The notes below the pieces were generated by a model that searched no databases, was not told the origin of the DNA, and saw nothing but the letters and a program-made list of their open reading frames with translations. Below are positions 24,676 to 34,309 of a DNA stretch of 64,000 bases, piece after piece. Source of the DNA: Flavobacteriaceae bacterium 3519-10. Its GTDB lineage: Bacteria; Bacteroidota; Bacteroidia; Flavobacteriales; Weeksellaceae. A program made the translations under genes and the position numbers. The stretch covers positions 2,428,342 to 2,492,341 of the forward strand of contig CP001673.1 in the NCBI GenBank assembly GCA_000023725.1. The letters are read 5' to 3'. How positions within the stretch are numbered: the first letter of the stretch is position 1; every line of letters begins with the position of its first letter.

Positions 24676-24854
24676 AACACAAATGATGAAAAAAAATTTA
24701 TTCTTCAGCTGATGAAAGCATTAGAACACCGCAAAGAAATAGCTTTTTTGCGATACCTGCAAATTATTGCTGTTTAATAGATGCAATTTGTTACATAACA
24801 ATTGACAATCAGCGTAATAAAGTTCAACTTACCACTGCTGTTAAAACTTCAGTT

Positions 24855-27446
24855 TTACTCTGTTGGACGGAAAACAAGGCCACTTTCATCGAAATAATCA
24901 AGAGTAATCCGATCGCCGTCATTGATCTTGCCCGCAAGCAGTTCTTTTGAAAGTTTGTTAAGCACTTCCTGCTGTAAAACCCTCTTCAAAGGCCGTGCGC
25001 CAAAACTCGGGTCGTACCCTTTATTCATAATATAATCAACAGCGTCTTCGGTTGCCGTCATAAAGATGCCGCGTCTTTCAAGCATTTTATTAAAGCCTCT
25101 AAGCTGATAATGAACGATTTTCCCAATCTCTTTTCTGTTTAACGGCTGGAAAAGAACTGTTTCATCAATCCTGTTCAGAAATTCCGGCCGAAGCGTCTGC
25201 CTTAACAGTGCAAAAACTTCCTCTTTGGTTTTAGCCACAACTTCGGTAACGTTGTCGTCGGTAATATTTTCGAAATTCTCCTGAATAAGATGAGAACCGA
25301 GATTGGAAGTCATGATGATAATTGAATTCTTAAAATTCACCACACGGCCTTTGTTATCGGTAAGCCGCCCGTCATCCAAAACCTGAAGAAGCGTATTGAA
25401 AACGTCGGGATGCGCTTTTTCGATCTCATCTAAAAGCACGACCGAGTAAGGTCTTCTTCGAACGGCTTCGGTAAGCTGGCCACCTTCGTCGTAACCCACG
25501 TAACCCGGAGGCGCGCCTACCAGCCGCGAAACGGAGTGTCTTTCCTGGTATTCGCTCATATCAATTCGCGTCATGTTATTTTCGTCATCGAAAAGATATT
25601 CTGCGAGGGCTTTTGCAAGTTCTGTTTTCCCGACGCCTGTGGTACCGAGGAAAAGGAAAGATCCGATCGGTTTTTTCTCGTCATTAAGACCTGCGCGGTT
25701 CCTGCGGATCGCATCAGCAATAGATTCTATGGCTTCATCCTGCCCCACTACCCGTTTGTGAAGTTCGTCTTCAAGATGCAGCAGTTTTTCTCTTTCGCTT
25801 TGCAGTAGCTTCGTTACGGGGATGCCGGTCCATTTCGAAATCACTTCCGAAATGTTTTCAGCCGTCACTTCTTCTTTTATCAGCTCATTCTGGTTATTCT
25901 GCATTTCAAGTTCCAGTTTTTCCAGGTCGCTTTCTTTCTCCTTGATTTTTCCATACTGAATTTCCGCAACCTTGGCATAATCGCCGATTCTCGACGCACG
26001 TTCAGCTTCAAGTTTCAGGGCTTCAATATCTTTTTTAATTGAGGTTAAATCTTCAGATTTCTGTTTTTCTTTCAGCCATTTCGCGTTAATTTCGTTCCGC
26101 TCTTCAGAAATTCTCGAAATATCTTCCTTTAAATGATTGATCTTAATATCGTTGCTCTCGCGGGATATTGCGGCGAGTTCAATCTCCATCTGCATAAGTT
26201 TCCTGTCGAGCACATCGAGTTCTTCAGGTTTTGAATTGATTTCCATGCGGAGTTTCGCGGACGCCTCATCAATTAAATCAATGGCTTTATCCGGCAGAAA
26301 ACGGTCTGAAATATAACGCTGCGACTGTTCTACAGCGGCGATAATTGCTTCATCTTTAATTCGGACTTTATGATGCGCCTCATATTTATCTTTAATTCCG
26401 CGTAAAATAGAAATCGCTGATTCAGAATCCGGTTCTTCGACCATCACTTTCTGGAAACGTCTTTCAAGCGCTTTATCTTTTTCGAAATATTTTTGATATT
26501 CACTTAAAGTTGTTGCGCCAATTGCTCTGAGTTCACCTCTGGCCAATGCGGGTTTGAGGATATTTGCAGCATCCATCGCACCTTCGCCACCTCCGGCGCC
26601 AACCAGCGTGTGAATTTCGTCGATGAAAAGGATAATTTGTCCGTCAGATTTTATCACTTCATTGATTACCGATTTCAGCCTTTCCTCGAACTCACCTTTA
26701 TATTTAGCACCGGCAATTAAGGCGCCCATGTCAAGTGAGTAAAGTGTTTTGTCCATAAGGTTTTCGGGGATATCGCCGGAAATAATGCGGTGCGCAATTC
26801 CTTCGGCAATGGCGGTTTTACCCACGCCCGGCTCACCGATGAGAATCGGGTTATTTTTGGTTCTTCGGGAAAGAATCTGAAGCACGCGCCGGATCTCTTC
26901 ATCACGGCCAATTACCGGATCGAGTTTTCCCTCTGCCGCCAGAATATTAAAATTTTTGGCGTATTTATTTAAACTCTGATACGTTTCTTCCGAACTCGCG
27001 GAGGTGGCTTTTGACCCTTTCCGTAATTCATTGATGGCCAGTTCGAGGCCTTTTCTGGTGACGCCCATATCTTTGAGCATTTTCGAAACATCCGAACCTA
27101 CTTCGAGCAAAGAGAGCCACAGATGCTCGATCGTGACGTATTCGTCACCCATTTTCTTGGCAATGTTAGGCGCATCCAACAACACTTTGTTAGAGGTTTG
27201 GGAGAGGTAAATATTTGCACCTTCCACTTTAGGAAGTTTTTCGAGGTTTTCGCGGTTGCGATCCCTCACAAGGCTTAGTTCCGCTTCCGATTTTTTCATC
27301 AGAAATGCGGATATATTTTCATCAACCTGCAGAATTCCTTCAAGTAAATGCTGAGGTTCAATAATCTGGTTGCCAAACTCCATCGCAATCTGCTGCGCTT
27401 TCTGGATGGCTTCCTGCGATTTTACAGTATATTGGTTTAAGTTCAT
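24855..27446 (-). CDS. clpB: Chaperone ClpB (disaggregase)
   Basis: 863 residues, full length. In order: the N-terminal Clp repeat domain (1-145); NBD1 with Walker [15 protein letters not shown] (near 203-216) and Walker [15 protein letters not shown]; the middle coiled-coil domain (about 400-525) that separates ClpB from ClpA/C; and NBD2 with Walker [18 protein letters not shown] and Walker [17 protein letters not shown]. It resolves protein aggregates with DnaK/DnaJ. The C-terminus ends at [14 protein letters not shown]. No heat-shock regulator box was recognised upstream. Single gene, divergent from the paa cluster. Confidence 0.98.
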   Translation of the reverse strand: MNLNQYTVKSQEAIQKAQQIAMEFGNQIIEPQHLLEGILQVDENISAFLMKKSEAELSLVRDRNRENLEKLPKVEGANIYLSQTSNKVLLDAPNIAKKMGDEYVTIEHLWLSLLEVGSDVSKMLKDMGVTRKGLELAINELRKGSKATSASSEETYQSLNKYAKNFNILAAEGKLDPVIGRDEEIRRVLQILSRRTKNNPILIGEPGVGKTAIAEGIAHRIISGDIPENLMDKTLYSLDMGALIAGAKYKGEFEERLKSVINEVIKSDGQIILFIDEIHTLVGAGGGEGAMDAANILKPALARGELRAIGATTLSEYQKYFEKDKALERRFQKVMVEEPDSESAISILRGIKDKYEAHHKVRIKDEAIIAAVEQSQRYISDRFLPDKAIDLIDEASAKLRMEINSKPEELDVLDRKLMQMEIELAAISRESNDIKINHLKEDISRISEERNEINAKWLKEKQKSEDLTSIKKDIEALKLEAERASRIGDYAKVAEIQYGKIKEKESDLEKLELEMQNNQNELIKEEVTAENISEVISKWTGIPVTKLLQSEREKLLHLEDELHKRVVGQDEAIESIADAIRRNRAGLNDEKKPIGSFLFLGTTGVGKTELAKALAEYLFDDENNMTRIDMSEYQERHSVSRLVGAPPGYVGYDEGGQLTEAVRRRPYSVVLLDEIEKAHPDVFNTLLQVLDDGRLTDNKGRVVNFKNSIIIMTSNLGSHLIQENFENITDDNVTEVVAKTKEEVFALLRQTLRPEFLNRIDETVLFQPLNRKEIGKIVHYQLRGFNKMLERRGIFMTATEDAVDYIMNKGYDPSFGARPLKRVLQQEVLNKLSKELLAGKINDGDRITLDYFDESGLVFRPTE

Positions 27447-27599
27447 AATTAATATTTGATATTTATGTGTGGTTTTCTGTTAGCCTGTAAGCCACAAAAA
27501 CTATACTTCAGAACTAAATCCACGCAAAATGCGGACATAATTTCCGTTTTAACATCTTGAAAGCGTGCCTTTTAGGACAATTTTTCCGACTGATAAGAT

Positions 27600-27615
27600 T
27601 ACAGTGATTACTGTA
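27600..27615. promoter_or_regulatory. Candidate operator: TACAGT-GATT-ACTGTA palindrome upstream of paaE
   Basis: A perfect inverted repeat TACAGT/ACTGTA with a 4-base spacer lies 45 bases ahead of the TATATTTG -7 motif. Its size and position fit a dimeric repressor or activator site. No paa regulator gene is in the window, so the binding protein is unknown. Confidence 0.4.
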
Positions 27616-27660
27616 TACGGTGTGGCAAGGAGCAGTTCAGTACAACTCTCAAAAAAGCAT

Positions 27661-27668
27661 TATATTTG
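27661..27668 (+). promoter_or_regulatory. -7 promoter motif TATATTTG for the paa cluster
   Basis: An exact TAnnTTTG match 36 bases ahead of the paaE ATG at 27704. This placement supports that start over the frame's first start codon at 27620. Confidence 0.55.
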
Positions 27669-27703
27669 TTAAAGTCAGTTTAACCAAAAGTCTTTCAATA
27701 TAT

Positions 27704-28792
27704 ATGCACCATTTTCATCAGTTAAAAACCACTAAAATAGCGAAGAAAACGAACGATTCCGTGAATATCGCGTTTGAAATACCACCTCATCTTAAACAGG
27801 AATTTGCGTTTAAACAAGGGCAATACCTAAATGTACGGTTTATTTTCAATGGAGAAGATCTTCGCCGGTCGTATTCTATCGTGAATGCGCCTACCGAAGG
27901 AAACGCGGAGCTCGAAATTTTGGTGAAACATCTGGAAGACGGCAAAGTATCAACGTATCTCAATACGAATCTCGCAGTTGGTGATCTGGTGGAAGTATCC
28001 GCACCGATGGGGCATTTTTATACGCATCATCACCCTTCTAATGAGAAAACCTATGTCGGACTTGCGGCAGGAAGCGGAATTTCGCCGGTATTATCGAACC
28101 TTAAAGAAGCACTTTATCAGGAACCGAAAAGCACTGCCTATTTGTTTTTCAGCAATAAAAGCTTCAACGACATCATTTTTAAAGACGAAATCGACGCGGT
28201 TGCAGAACAGTTTGGCGGAAGATTTAAAGTAATTTATCTGCTTTCGCGCGAGAAACATTTCGAAGATGAACTTTTTGAAGGAAGGATCTGTGCGCCGAAA
28301 CTCGATGAGTTGCTTGACAGATTCGCTGAAATACCCGTGCAAAACAGTACTTTCTTTATTTGCGGGCCTTCTGAAATGATCAAAAGCGTATCCGCTTACC
28401 TTAAAAATGAGAAGAAAGTGCCTTCGCTGCAGATTATGTATGAATATTACGCAGCGCCCGACGATGAAGATAATGCTGAAATGAGCGATGAGTTCAAGGC
28501 CATCCCGAATCTAGAAAGTATGGTAACTTTAATTATTGATGATGATGAATATTCCTTCCATCTTAATTCAAAGAAAAAAAGCATTCTGGATCAGGCGCTT
28601 GATGATAAACTGCCCGTGCCGTTTGCATGCAAAGGCGGTGTTTGCTGCACATGCAAGGCCCAGGTGATGGAAGGCGAAGTTTTCATGGAGAAAAATTTCG
28701 CGCTGACGGAGGATGAAGTGGCGCGAGGTTTTGTACTCACCTGCCAGTGTCATCCGACCACGAATGTTGTGATGCTGAACTACGACGTCTAA
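27704..28792 (+). CDS. paaE: Phenylacetyl-CoA epoxidase reductase subunit PaaE
   Basis: 362 residues from the ATG at 27704. The N-terminal FAD-binding part has FAFKQGQYLNVRF and RRSYSIVNAP, the NAD(P) part YVGLAAGSGISPVLSNL, and the C-terminal plant-type [2Fe-2S] ferredoxin domain has C309, C314 and C317 (ACKGGVCCTCK) with a last Cys near 347. The order FNR-then-ferredoxin is that of PaaE. It passes electrons from NADPH to the di-iron oxygenase PaaA, which epoxidises phenylacetyl-CoA. Other similar reductases exist, but paaA nearby makes the assignment good. Confidence 0.88.
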   Translation: MHHFHQLKTTKIAKKTNDSVNIAFEIPPHLKQEFAFKQGQYLNVRFIFNGEDLRRSYSIVNAPTEGNAELEILVKHLEDGKVSTYLNTNLAVGDLVEVSAPMGHFYTHHHPSNEKTYVGLAAGSGISPVLSNLKEALYQEPKSTAYLFFSNKSFNDIIFKDEIDAVAEQFGGRFKVIYLLSREKHFEDELFEGRICAPKLDELLDRFAEIPVQNSTFFICGPSEMIKSVSAYLKNEKKVPSLQIMYEYYAAPDDEDNAEMSDEFKAIPNLESMVTLIIDDDEYSFHLNSKKKSILDQALDDKLPVPFACKGGVCCTCKAQVMEGEVFMEKNFALTEDEVARGFVLTCQCHPTTNVVMLNYDV

Positions 28793-28817
28793 GTAAAAAC
28801 CTTCAAAAAAAGAACTT

Positions 28818-29075
28818 ATGAGCCACTGGAAATTTGCAAAAGCCATCCGCGAAAACGAAGAATTTCGGATCGAGGGACTCAATATTTGGAACCATTACTG
28901 GCATTGCGTCAACAAAAAAGTGGAGGTGATCGGCCCCGAAAGGGGAAATATGTATCATTTCAAAGAATATGAAATCGAACACGAGGGCAAGACCGTTCAT
29001 TTTGTGGCGGGTGAATTGATGGATTCTACCGTCGGGATTTATCTGAAAGATAAGCTGCGCGACGGGAAATTGTAA
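28818..29075 (+). CDS. Conserved-looking 85-residue protein between paaE and paaA
   Basis: 85 residues, no signal peptide or membrane segment. It is rich in aromatic residues and His ([17 protein letters not shown], then [19 protein letters not shown]) and looks like a small beta barrel or mixed alpha/beta fold. It does not resemble PaaB (normally about 95 residues with a different sequence), PaaC or PaaD. It sits 25 bases after paaE and 46 bases before paaA on the same strand, so it is probably co-transcribed and may take part in, or respond to, phenylacetate use. No family was recognised. Confidence 0.6.
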   Translation: MSHWKFAKAIRENEEFRIEGLNIWNHYWHCVNKKVEVIGPERGNMYHFKEYEIEHEGKTVHFVAGELMDSTVGIYLKDKLRDGKL

Positions 29076-29121
29076 CCTTGCAATACAATGTATTTTTTTA
29101 CATTTTCAAAACTTAATTAAA

Positions 29122-30054
29122 ATGAATCATGAAAAATTTTTAGCATACGTTCAGGCCGAAAACAAAGTAGAACCGAAGGACGTGATGCCCGATGATTACA
29201 GAAAACTGCTGGTAAGACAGATTTCCCAGCACGCCCATTCCGAAATAGTGGGGATGTTGCCTGAAGCGAACTGGATTACGCGTGCGCCGTCTTTAAGAAG
29301 AAAAATGGCGCTTTTAGCCAAAATTCAGGATGAAGCAGGCCACGGACTTTACCTGTATGCGGCTGCAGAAACGTTAAATAACGGTGAGATCGCGGCTGAC
29401 CGCGACTCCACTTATAACGATATGCTTTCCGGTAAGGCGAAATATTCGAGTATTTTTAATTATCCCGCACTTTCATGGGCAGATATCGGCGCCATTGGCT
29501 GGCTCGTAGATGGTGCGGCAATTATGAACCAAGTGATGCTGATGGGTAATTCTTATGGCCCGTATTCGAGGGCGATGGTAAGGATTTGCAAAGAAGAGTC
29601 GTTCCACCAAAGACAGGGATATGAAATACTGATGACGCTTTGCCGCGGCACCAAAGAGCAGAAAGAGTTGGCACAGGAAGCACTAAACCGTTTTTGGTGG
29701 CCGGCACTGATGATGTTTGGGCCGAATGATGAGGCTTCACCCAACTCCCAGAAATCTATGAATTACCGTGTAAAGCGTGAGAGTAACGATGCTTTACGAC
29801 AGAGATTTGTAGACGTAACAGTGGAACAGGCGGAGTTTTTAGGTTTGAAAATCCCGGACGAAAACCTGAAATGGAACGAAGAAACGCAGCATTACGATTT
29901 TGGCGAACTGCCTTGGGGAGAATTTATGGAAGTTCTGAAAGGCAACGGTCCGTGCAATAAAAAGCGTTTGGAAACCAAAAGAAAAGCACAGCGCGAACAT
30001 GCTTGGGTGAAAGAGGCAGCGATGGCCTATGCTAATAACAATGTAACAATATAA
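29122..30054 (+). CDS. paaA: 1,2-phenylacetyl-CoA epoxidase catalytic subunit PaaA
   Basis: 310 residues, normal length. The carboxylate-bridged di-iron ligands are visible as [12 protein letters not shown], the ExxH in QDEAGH and the EExxH in CKEESFH. With PaaC (structural) and PaaE it epoxidises the ring of phenylacetyl-CoA. The usual paaB-C-D genes do not follow. The last residues, AYANNNVTI, are encoded inside a TAACAAT repeat, after which the intergenic repeat region runs into the formimidoylglutamase-like gene. It may be intact (the catalytic core is complete) but cut off from its partners. Confidence 0.9.
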   Translation: MNHEKFLAYVQAENKVEPKDVMPDDYRKLLVRQISQHAHSEIVGMLPEANWITRAPSLRRKMALLAKIQDEAGHGLYLYAAAETLNNGEIAADRDSTYNDMLSGKAKYSSIFNYPALSWADIGAIGWLVDGAAIMNQVMLMGNSYGPYSRAMVRICKEESFHQRQGYEILMTLCRGTKEQKELAQEALNRFWWPALMMFGPNDEASPNSQKSMNYRVKRESNDALRQRFVDVTVEQAEFLGLKIPDENLKWNEETQHYDFGELPWGEFMEVLKGNGPCNKKRLETKRKAQREHAWVKEAAMAYANNNVTI

Positions 30055-30126
30055 CAATCTATCGATTTACCAATTGTCGGCAAAATAAATATTGTTACAT
30101 TGGTAAATTAGCAAATTGGTAAAATA
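30036..30126. repeat. TAACAAT/GGTAAA repeat region at the paaA 3' end
   Basis: An inverted repeat AATGTAACAATAT (30040-30052) and ATATTGTTACATT (30089-30101) frames short units: taacaat, gatttaccaatt, ggtaaatta and ggtaaaat. The left arm lies in the paaA coding end and its stop codon. The right arm lies in the gap before the next gene. It can form a weak hairpin; whether it terminates is unclear. Confidence 0.65.
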
Positions 30127-30132
30127 AAAAAA

Positions 30133-31053
30133 ATGATCTGGACCGGACGTTTCGATGGTGATGATCCGCTTTATCACCGTATATTTCAAAGGGTAACCCA
30201 AGAAAGAAATTATGACAACATCTCACCGAACGATTTCGTTCTGCACGGATTCGCGGTGGATGAAGGCGTAAAACGAAACAGCGGTCGCGTGGGCGCAAAA
30301 GACGCTCCTGATGTCATCAGAAAAAGCATGGCGAATTTCCCGGTCATCAATCCTGAATTTACTTTGAAGGATTTCGGTAATATTTTTTGTGATGATGGTG
30401 ATCTGGAAGCATCGCAGAACAGTCTTTCTGAAAAAGTTGCACAAGTTTTACAAAAACAGGGAAAGTCAATCGTTCTTGGCGGCGGCCACGAAGTGATGTT
30501 TGCGCATTATTCGGGCATCAGGAAAGCTTTTCCTGCACAAAAAATCGGCATCATCAACATTGATGCACATTTCGATAACCGCGAAGTCAATTCGCAAACT
30601 GGTCCCAGTTCGGGCACCGGATTCTCACAAATTGCGCAACAGGAGGAGCTGCATTCACTACATATCGGCATTCAGAAGAATTCAAACACCTTAAAACTGT
30701 TCGATATGGCGCATCAGTTCGGAATGAAATATATCCTGGCTGACGAACTTTTCTTTGAAAACCTGCCCGCGCTTTACCAAAAAACCGACGACTTCATTGC
30801 TGAAGTTGATATTTTGTATCTCACGGTGTGCATGGATGTTTTCAATGCCTCTGTCGCGCCCGGCGTATCGGCAACGTCCTATAACGGAATTTTTGCGGAC
30901 GCCGCATTTATGCATCTGTTCAGACACTTACTTCAGTCGCAAAAACTTCTTGCAATGGATGTCGCAGAAGTTAATCCTTCACTAGACCAGGCCGATATTA
31001 CCGCACGTCTGGCAGCAAGCTTAATAAATGAATGGCTGACAGTTTTGCCTTAA
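30133..31053 (+). CDS. hutG: Formimidoylglutamase-like ureohydrolase
   Basis: 306 residues of the arginase/agmatinase superfamily. The metal motifs are GGGHE (near 117-121), NIDAHFD (near 140-146) and CMDVFNASVAPGVSA, the form with NAS in place of DPS that is typical of formimidoylglutamase. HutG cleaves N-formimidoyl-L-glutamate to glutamate and formamide in histidine breakdown. The other hut genes are not in the window, so the role is inferred from motifs and the symbol is tentative. Agmatinase at 4487 is a separate member of the family. The gene starts 78 bases after paaA with only repeats between. Confidence 0.78.
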   Translation: MIWTGRFDGDDPLYHRIFQRVTQERNYDNISPNDFVLHGFAVDEGVKRNSGRVGAKDAPDVIRKSMANFPVINPEFTLKDFGNIFCDDGDLEASQNSLSEKVAQVLQKQGKSIVLGGGHEVMFAHYSGIRKAFPAQKIGIINIDAHFDNREVNSQTGPSSGTGFSQIAQQEELHSLHIGIQKNSNTLKLFDMAHQFGMKYILADELFFENLPALYQKTDDFIAEVDILYLTVCMDVFNASVAPGVSATSYNGIFADAAFMHLFRHLLQSQKLLAMDVAEVNPSLDQADITARLAASLINEWLTVLP

Positions 31054-31204
31054 AAAGTCCGCGTTGCGAAAGTTTTATTTAGTTTGAACCTTCTGATTCT
31101 ATTTTCTGCGTTTAACAATTAATAAAAAAGTGCTCAATTCCTGCGGTTAATTTTCTAAATTAGATCACTTAAACACAAAGATTTAATTTTCAAAATTTAC
31201 TCAG

Positions 31205-32611
31205 ATGAAAAAAATTCTACTGCTTGTCGCCGTGACATTGCTGCCACTGCCACTTTTGGGGCAAAAACAGGCTGCTTCAATCAATCTTCAGCAAACCGGA
31301 CTTTATTCCACACCTGCATCAGCAACGCTTTCTGTTCACGGCAATATGGTTTTGGATGGTCTGAAGCGAAAAATTGTTATCGCAGACGACTCGGTTATAA
31401 TCTCAGAAAACAACCAAAGCAACAGCACTCAACACGCGCCTGCGGCATGTCTCACAGCTCCAAACGGGCAATACCCTACCACTACGTTTAGCCCGTCCTG
31501 CAATGGGAACACTGAAAATATTACTACCCTGGCTTTTACAGGGGAATATTCTGTGCTTAATGTCACCACCGGCGTGTCTTATACCTTTTCAGTCTCGAAT
31601 CCTGCGTACTATATTACGATTTCGGATAACACGGGAACGGCTGTTTTGGCTTCGGGTACCGCCTCCGTAGTTTGGACGTCGACGCTCACGGGCTCAATCA
31701 GATTCTATTCACACGCAGACAGTTCATGTGGTATCGGACCCACAACAGTTACGCACACCAGAGCTGTAAAATGCGGCTTGCCTCCCATGGAACCCGACTA
31801 TGGCTGCGACCAAACCTACACGGGTACACCTGACGTTGCGAGTAATATCATTAAAAATTCAACAATGAATTTTGCGGTTGCCAACGATTTTTTTGTGCCG
31901 ATGGAAAGCGCCGCTTACTATCTGCAATATATAACAGCCGATGTGGTACCGCTTGCAGCCGCCGGTGCAGCCGACATAAGCAGTTTCAATATTCAGATTA
32001 TGAGTAACTCTGCGGGCGACACCCCGGGAACGGTAATCCACACCCTTGCCAATGTGGTTCCCAGCAGCATAACCCCTCTTCCCAATCCGTTTGCAGGATA
32101 TCCGACATTTGCCGTGAAGCTTAATCTCGGTAATTACAGTTTACCGGTGAATGCCAATGCTGATACCCGATATTGGATTTCGCTCCAGGCAAACTCCGCC
32201 AGCAACACCAGCATCTACTGGATCGGACATCAATATAATGAAGGATGGAAGACAAAATCAAATTATATTTCGGCGGACGGCGGCGTAACCTGGGCGCAGG
32301 TGATCAGCGCCGCGGCTCCCGGCCAGCATTATGAAAGCAATATGACTGTTGATGCGGAATGTTCTTTAGCGGCCGTAAATGAAAGAGACAGAAACAACGT
32401 GACGTTCTATCCAAATCCGGTTAAGGATTTCCTGACATTGGTTTCTCAGACAAAAATCGAAACCGTACACCTATATAATATCAGCGGGCAAAAAATGACG
32501 ATTTCTCCAAACAGCAGACTGAACATGAGGGGGTTGGTGCCGGGCGTATATATTATAAGTGTAATTCTTGCAGATGGACGGAATGAATCTTTCAAAGTAA
32601 TTAAGAAATAA
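31205..32611 (+). CDS. Secreted surface protein with T9SS type A sorting domain
   Basis: 468 residues. A signal peptide (MKKILLLVAVTLLPLPLLGQ) leads a large beta-rich region: about residues 75-190 contain paired Cys and strands such as YTFSVSNPAYYITISDNTG, and 200-390 a second beta domain. The last about 75 residues form a type A sorting domain, with NVTFYPNPVKDFL at the start, IETVHLYNISGQKM and GLVPGVYIISVILADGR, ending FKVIKK. The type IX secretion system exports it across the outer membrane and removes or anchors this domain. No enzyme motif was seen; it may be an adhesin or matrix protein. Single gene. Confidence 0.87.
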   Translation: MKKILLLVAVTLLPLPLLGQKQAASINLQQTGLYSTPASATLSVHGNMVLDGLKRKIVIADDSVIISENNQSNSTQHAPAACLTAPNGQYPTTTFSPSCNGNTENITTLAFTGEYSVLNVTTGVSYTFSVSNPAYYITISDNTGTAVLASGTASVVWTSTLTGSIRFYSHADSSCGIGPTTVTHTRAVKCGLPPMEPDYGCDQTYTGTPDVASNIIKNSTMNFAVANDFFVPMESAAYYLQYITADVVPLAAAGAADISSFNIQIMSNSAGDTPGTVIHTLANVVPSSITPLPNPFAGYPTFAVKLNLGNYSLPVNANADTRYWISLQANSASNTSIYWIGHQYNEGWKTKSNYISADGGVTWAQVISAAAPGQHYESNMTVDAECSLAAVNERDRNNVTFYPNPVKDFLTLVSQTKIETVHLYNISGQKMTISPNSRLNMRGLVPGVYIISVILADGRNESFKVIKK

Positions 32612-32747
32612 CTCGGCCATAAATGGCGCAATTTCTGCTGGTTAAATTTATAAATTTTCTGCGTATTCGGGCTTTCACACTGAGTAGAAACAGGTTATCT
32701 CCGGAGCTTAATTTTCGCAAAATAATTCCGATTGATAAAGAATTTTA

Positions 32748-32755
32748 TATATTTG
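32748..32755 (+). promoter_or_regulatory. -7 promoter motif TATATTTG for the acpP-fabF-rnc-pyk operon
   Basis: An exact TAnnTTTG match, with a transcription start near 32760 and a leader of about 28 bases to the acpP ATG at 32789. Confidence 0.6.
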
Positions 32756-32788
32756 CAGCTATTAACAACTAATTAAAAATAAATTACT

Positions 32789-33028
32789 ATGTCAGACATT
32801 GCATCAAGAGTAAAAGCTATTATCGCTGATAAACTCGACGTTGAGGAAACAGAAGTAACTCCAGAAGCTAGCTTTACTAACGATTTAGGCGCAGATTCTT
32901 TGGACACTGTAGAACTTATCATGGAATTTGAAAAAGAATTCAATATTCAGATCCCAGATGATCAGGCAGAAAAAATTACTACTGTAGGGCACGCTATTAC
33001 TTACATCGAGGAAGTAGTGAACAAATAA
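32789..33028 (+). CDS. acpP: Acyl carrier protein
   Basis: 79 residues, the standard length and highly acidic. The 4'-phosphopantetheine attachment serine is S37 in [10 protein letters not shown]. Helix 2 ([13 protein letters not shown]) is the usual partner-binding helix. It carries the growing acyl chain of type II fatty acid synthesis. It is the first gene of the operon, 25 bases ahead of fabF. Confidence 0.97.
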   Translation: MSDIASRVKAIIADKLDVEETEVTPEASFTNDLGADSLDTVELIMEFEKEFNIQIPDDQAEKITTVGHAITYIEEVVNK

Positions 33029-33053
33029 TAGTTTTTAGAAATTAAAAAAATTT

Positions 33054-34298
33054 ATGGAATTAAAAAGAGTAGTTGTTACCGGTTTCGGCGCTATCACACC
33101 AATTGGAAATAATGCCAAAGATTACTGGGAGAACCTTGTAAAAGGTAAGAGCGGTGCCGCTCCAATTACTCTTTTTGATGCCACTCAGTTCAAAACCAAA
33201 TTTGCCTGCGAAGTAAAAAACTTCAATCCGTTAGATCACTTCGATAAAAAAGAAGCGAAAAAGATGGATAGGAATACGCAGCTGGGCATTGTTGCAGCCC
33301 GTGAAGCCGTAGAGCATTCCGGCATTATGGATACTGATATCGACAAAAACCGTGTTGGCGTAATTTGGGGTTCGGGAATCGGAGGTTTAGAAACCTTTGA
33401 AAAAGAAGTTCTCGGTTGGGCGAATACAGATATTCCACGTTTTAATCCTTTCTTTATTCCGAAAATGATTGCGGACATCACAGGTGGCCATATCTCTATT
33501 GAATATGGTTTCCACGGTCCCAATTATACAACAGTGTCTGCATGTGCTTCTTCAGCTAATGCACTTATCGACGCGAAAATGATCATCCAACTTGGCAAAG
33601 CAGACGTTATTGTTTGCGGAGGCTCCGAAGCTGCTGTTACGGCAAGCGGCATGGGAGGTTTCAACGCCATGATGGCACTTTCTACACGCAACGACGATCC
33701 TACAACTGCCTCGCGCCCCTTCGATAAAGACCGCGACGGATTTGTACTCGGCGAAGGCGCAGGAACAATCATCCTTGAAGAATACGAGCATGCGAAAAAG
33801 CGCGGCGCTACAATTTATGCTGAACTGAAAGGTGGCGGCATGAGCGCAGATGCGTATCACATGACGGCACCTCATCCTGAAGGTAAAGGCGCATATCTTG
33901 TGATGAAAAACTGCCTTGAGGACGCCGGACTTTCTACCGATGAGGTAGATCACATCAACATGCACGGTACTTCTACCCCACTTGGTGATATTGCTGAATC
34001 GAACGCCATTTCTAAACTTCTCGGCGATCACGCGTACGACATTCAGATCAATTCAACCAAATCAATGACCGGCCATTTACTTGGCGCTGCAGGCGTAATT
34101 GAAGCAATTGCAGCTGTGCACACCATTATTCACGACATTGTACCGCCGACCATCAACCATTTTACTGATGATGAAGCGATTGACAGCCGACTGAATTTCA
34201 CGTTCCATACTGCGGTAAAAAAAGTGGTGAACGTTGCAATGAGCAATACTTTCGGTTTCGGTGGGCATAACGCCTGTGTACTTTTCGCAAAAATCTAA
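33054..34298 (+). CDS. fabF: Beta-ketoacyl-ACP synthase II
   Basis: 414 residues. The catalytic triad of condensing enzymes is visible: C164 in TTVSACASSANAL, His in NMHGTSTPLGD and His in MTGHLLGAAG. The start MELKRVVVTGFGAITPIG is typical. FabF elongates acyl-ACP by condensation with malonyl-ACP and is important for temperature control of unsaturated lipids. It lies between acpP and rnc, the conserved order, and uses malonyl-ACP made through FabD (48855). Confidence 0.97.
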   Translation: MELKRVVVTGFGAITPIGNNAKDYWENLVKGKSGAAPITLFDATQFKTKFACEVKNFNPLDHFDKKEAKKMDRNTQLGIVAAREAVEHSGIMDTDIDKNRVGVIWGSGIGGLETFEKEVLGWANTDIPRFNPFFIPKMIADITGGHISIEYGFHGPNYTTVSACASSANALIDAKMIIQLGKADVIVCGGSEAAVTASGMGGFNAMMALSTRNDDPTTASRPFDKDRDGFVLGEGAGTIILEEYEHAKKRGATIYAELKGGGMSADAYHMTAPHPEGKGAYLVMKNCLEDAGLSTDEVDHINMHGTSTPLGDIAESNAISKLLGDHAYDIQINSTKSMTGHLLGAAGVIEAIAAVHTIIHDIVPPTINHFTDDEAIDSRLNFTFHTAVKKVVNVAMSNTFGFGGHNACVLFAKI

Positions 34299-34309
34299 GA
34301 ATAATTCCG

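Noticed and set aside
33552-34031. A 159-codon minus-strand frame across fabF
   Set aside because: fabF has all catalytic motifs in the plus frame; the antisense frame has no domain pattern.
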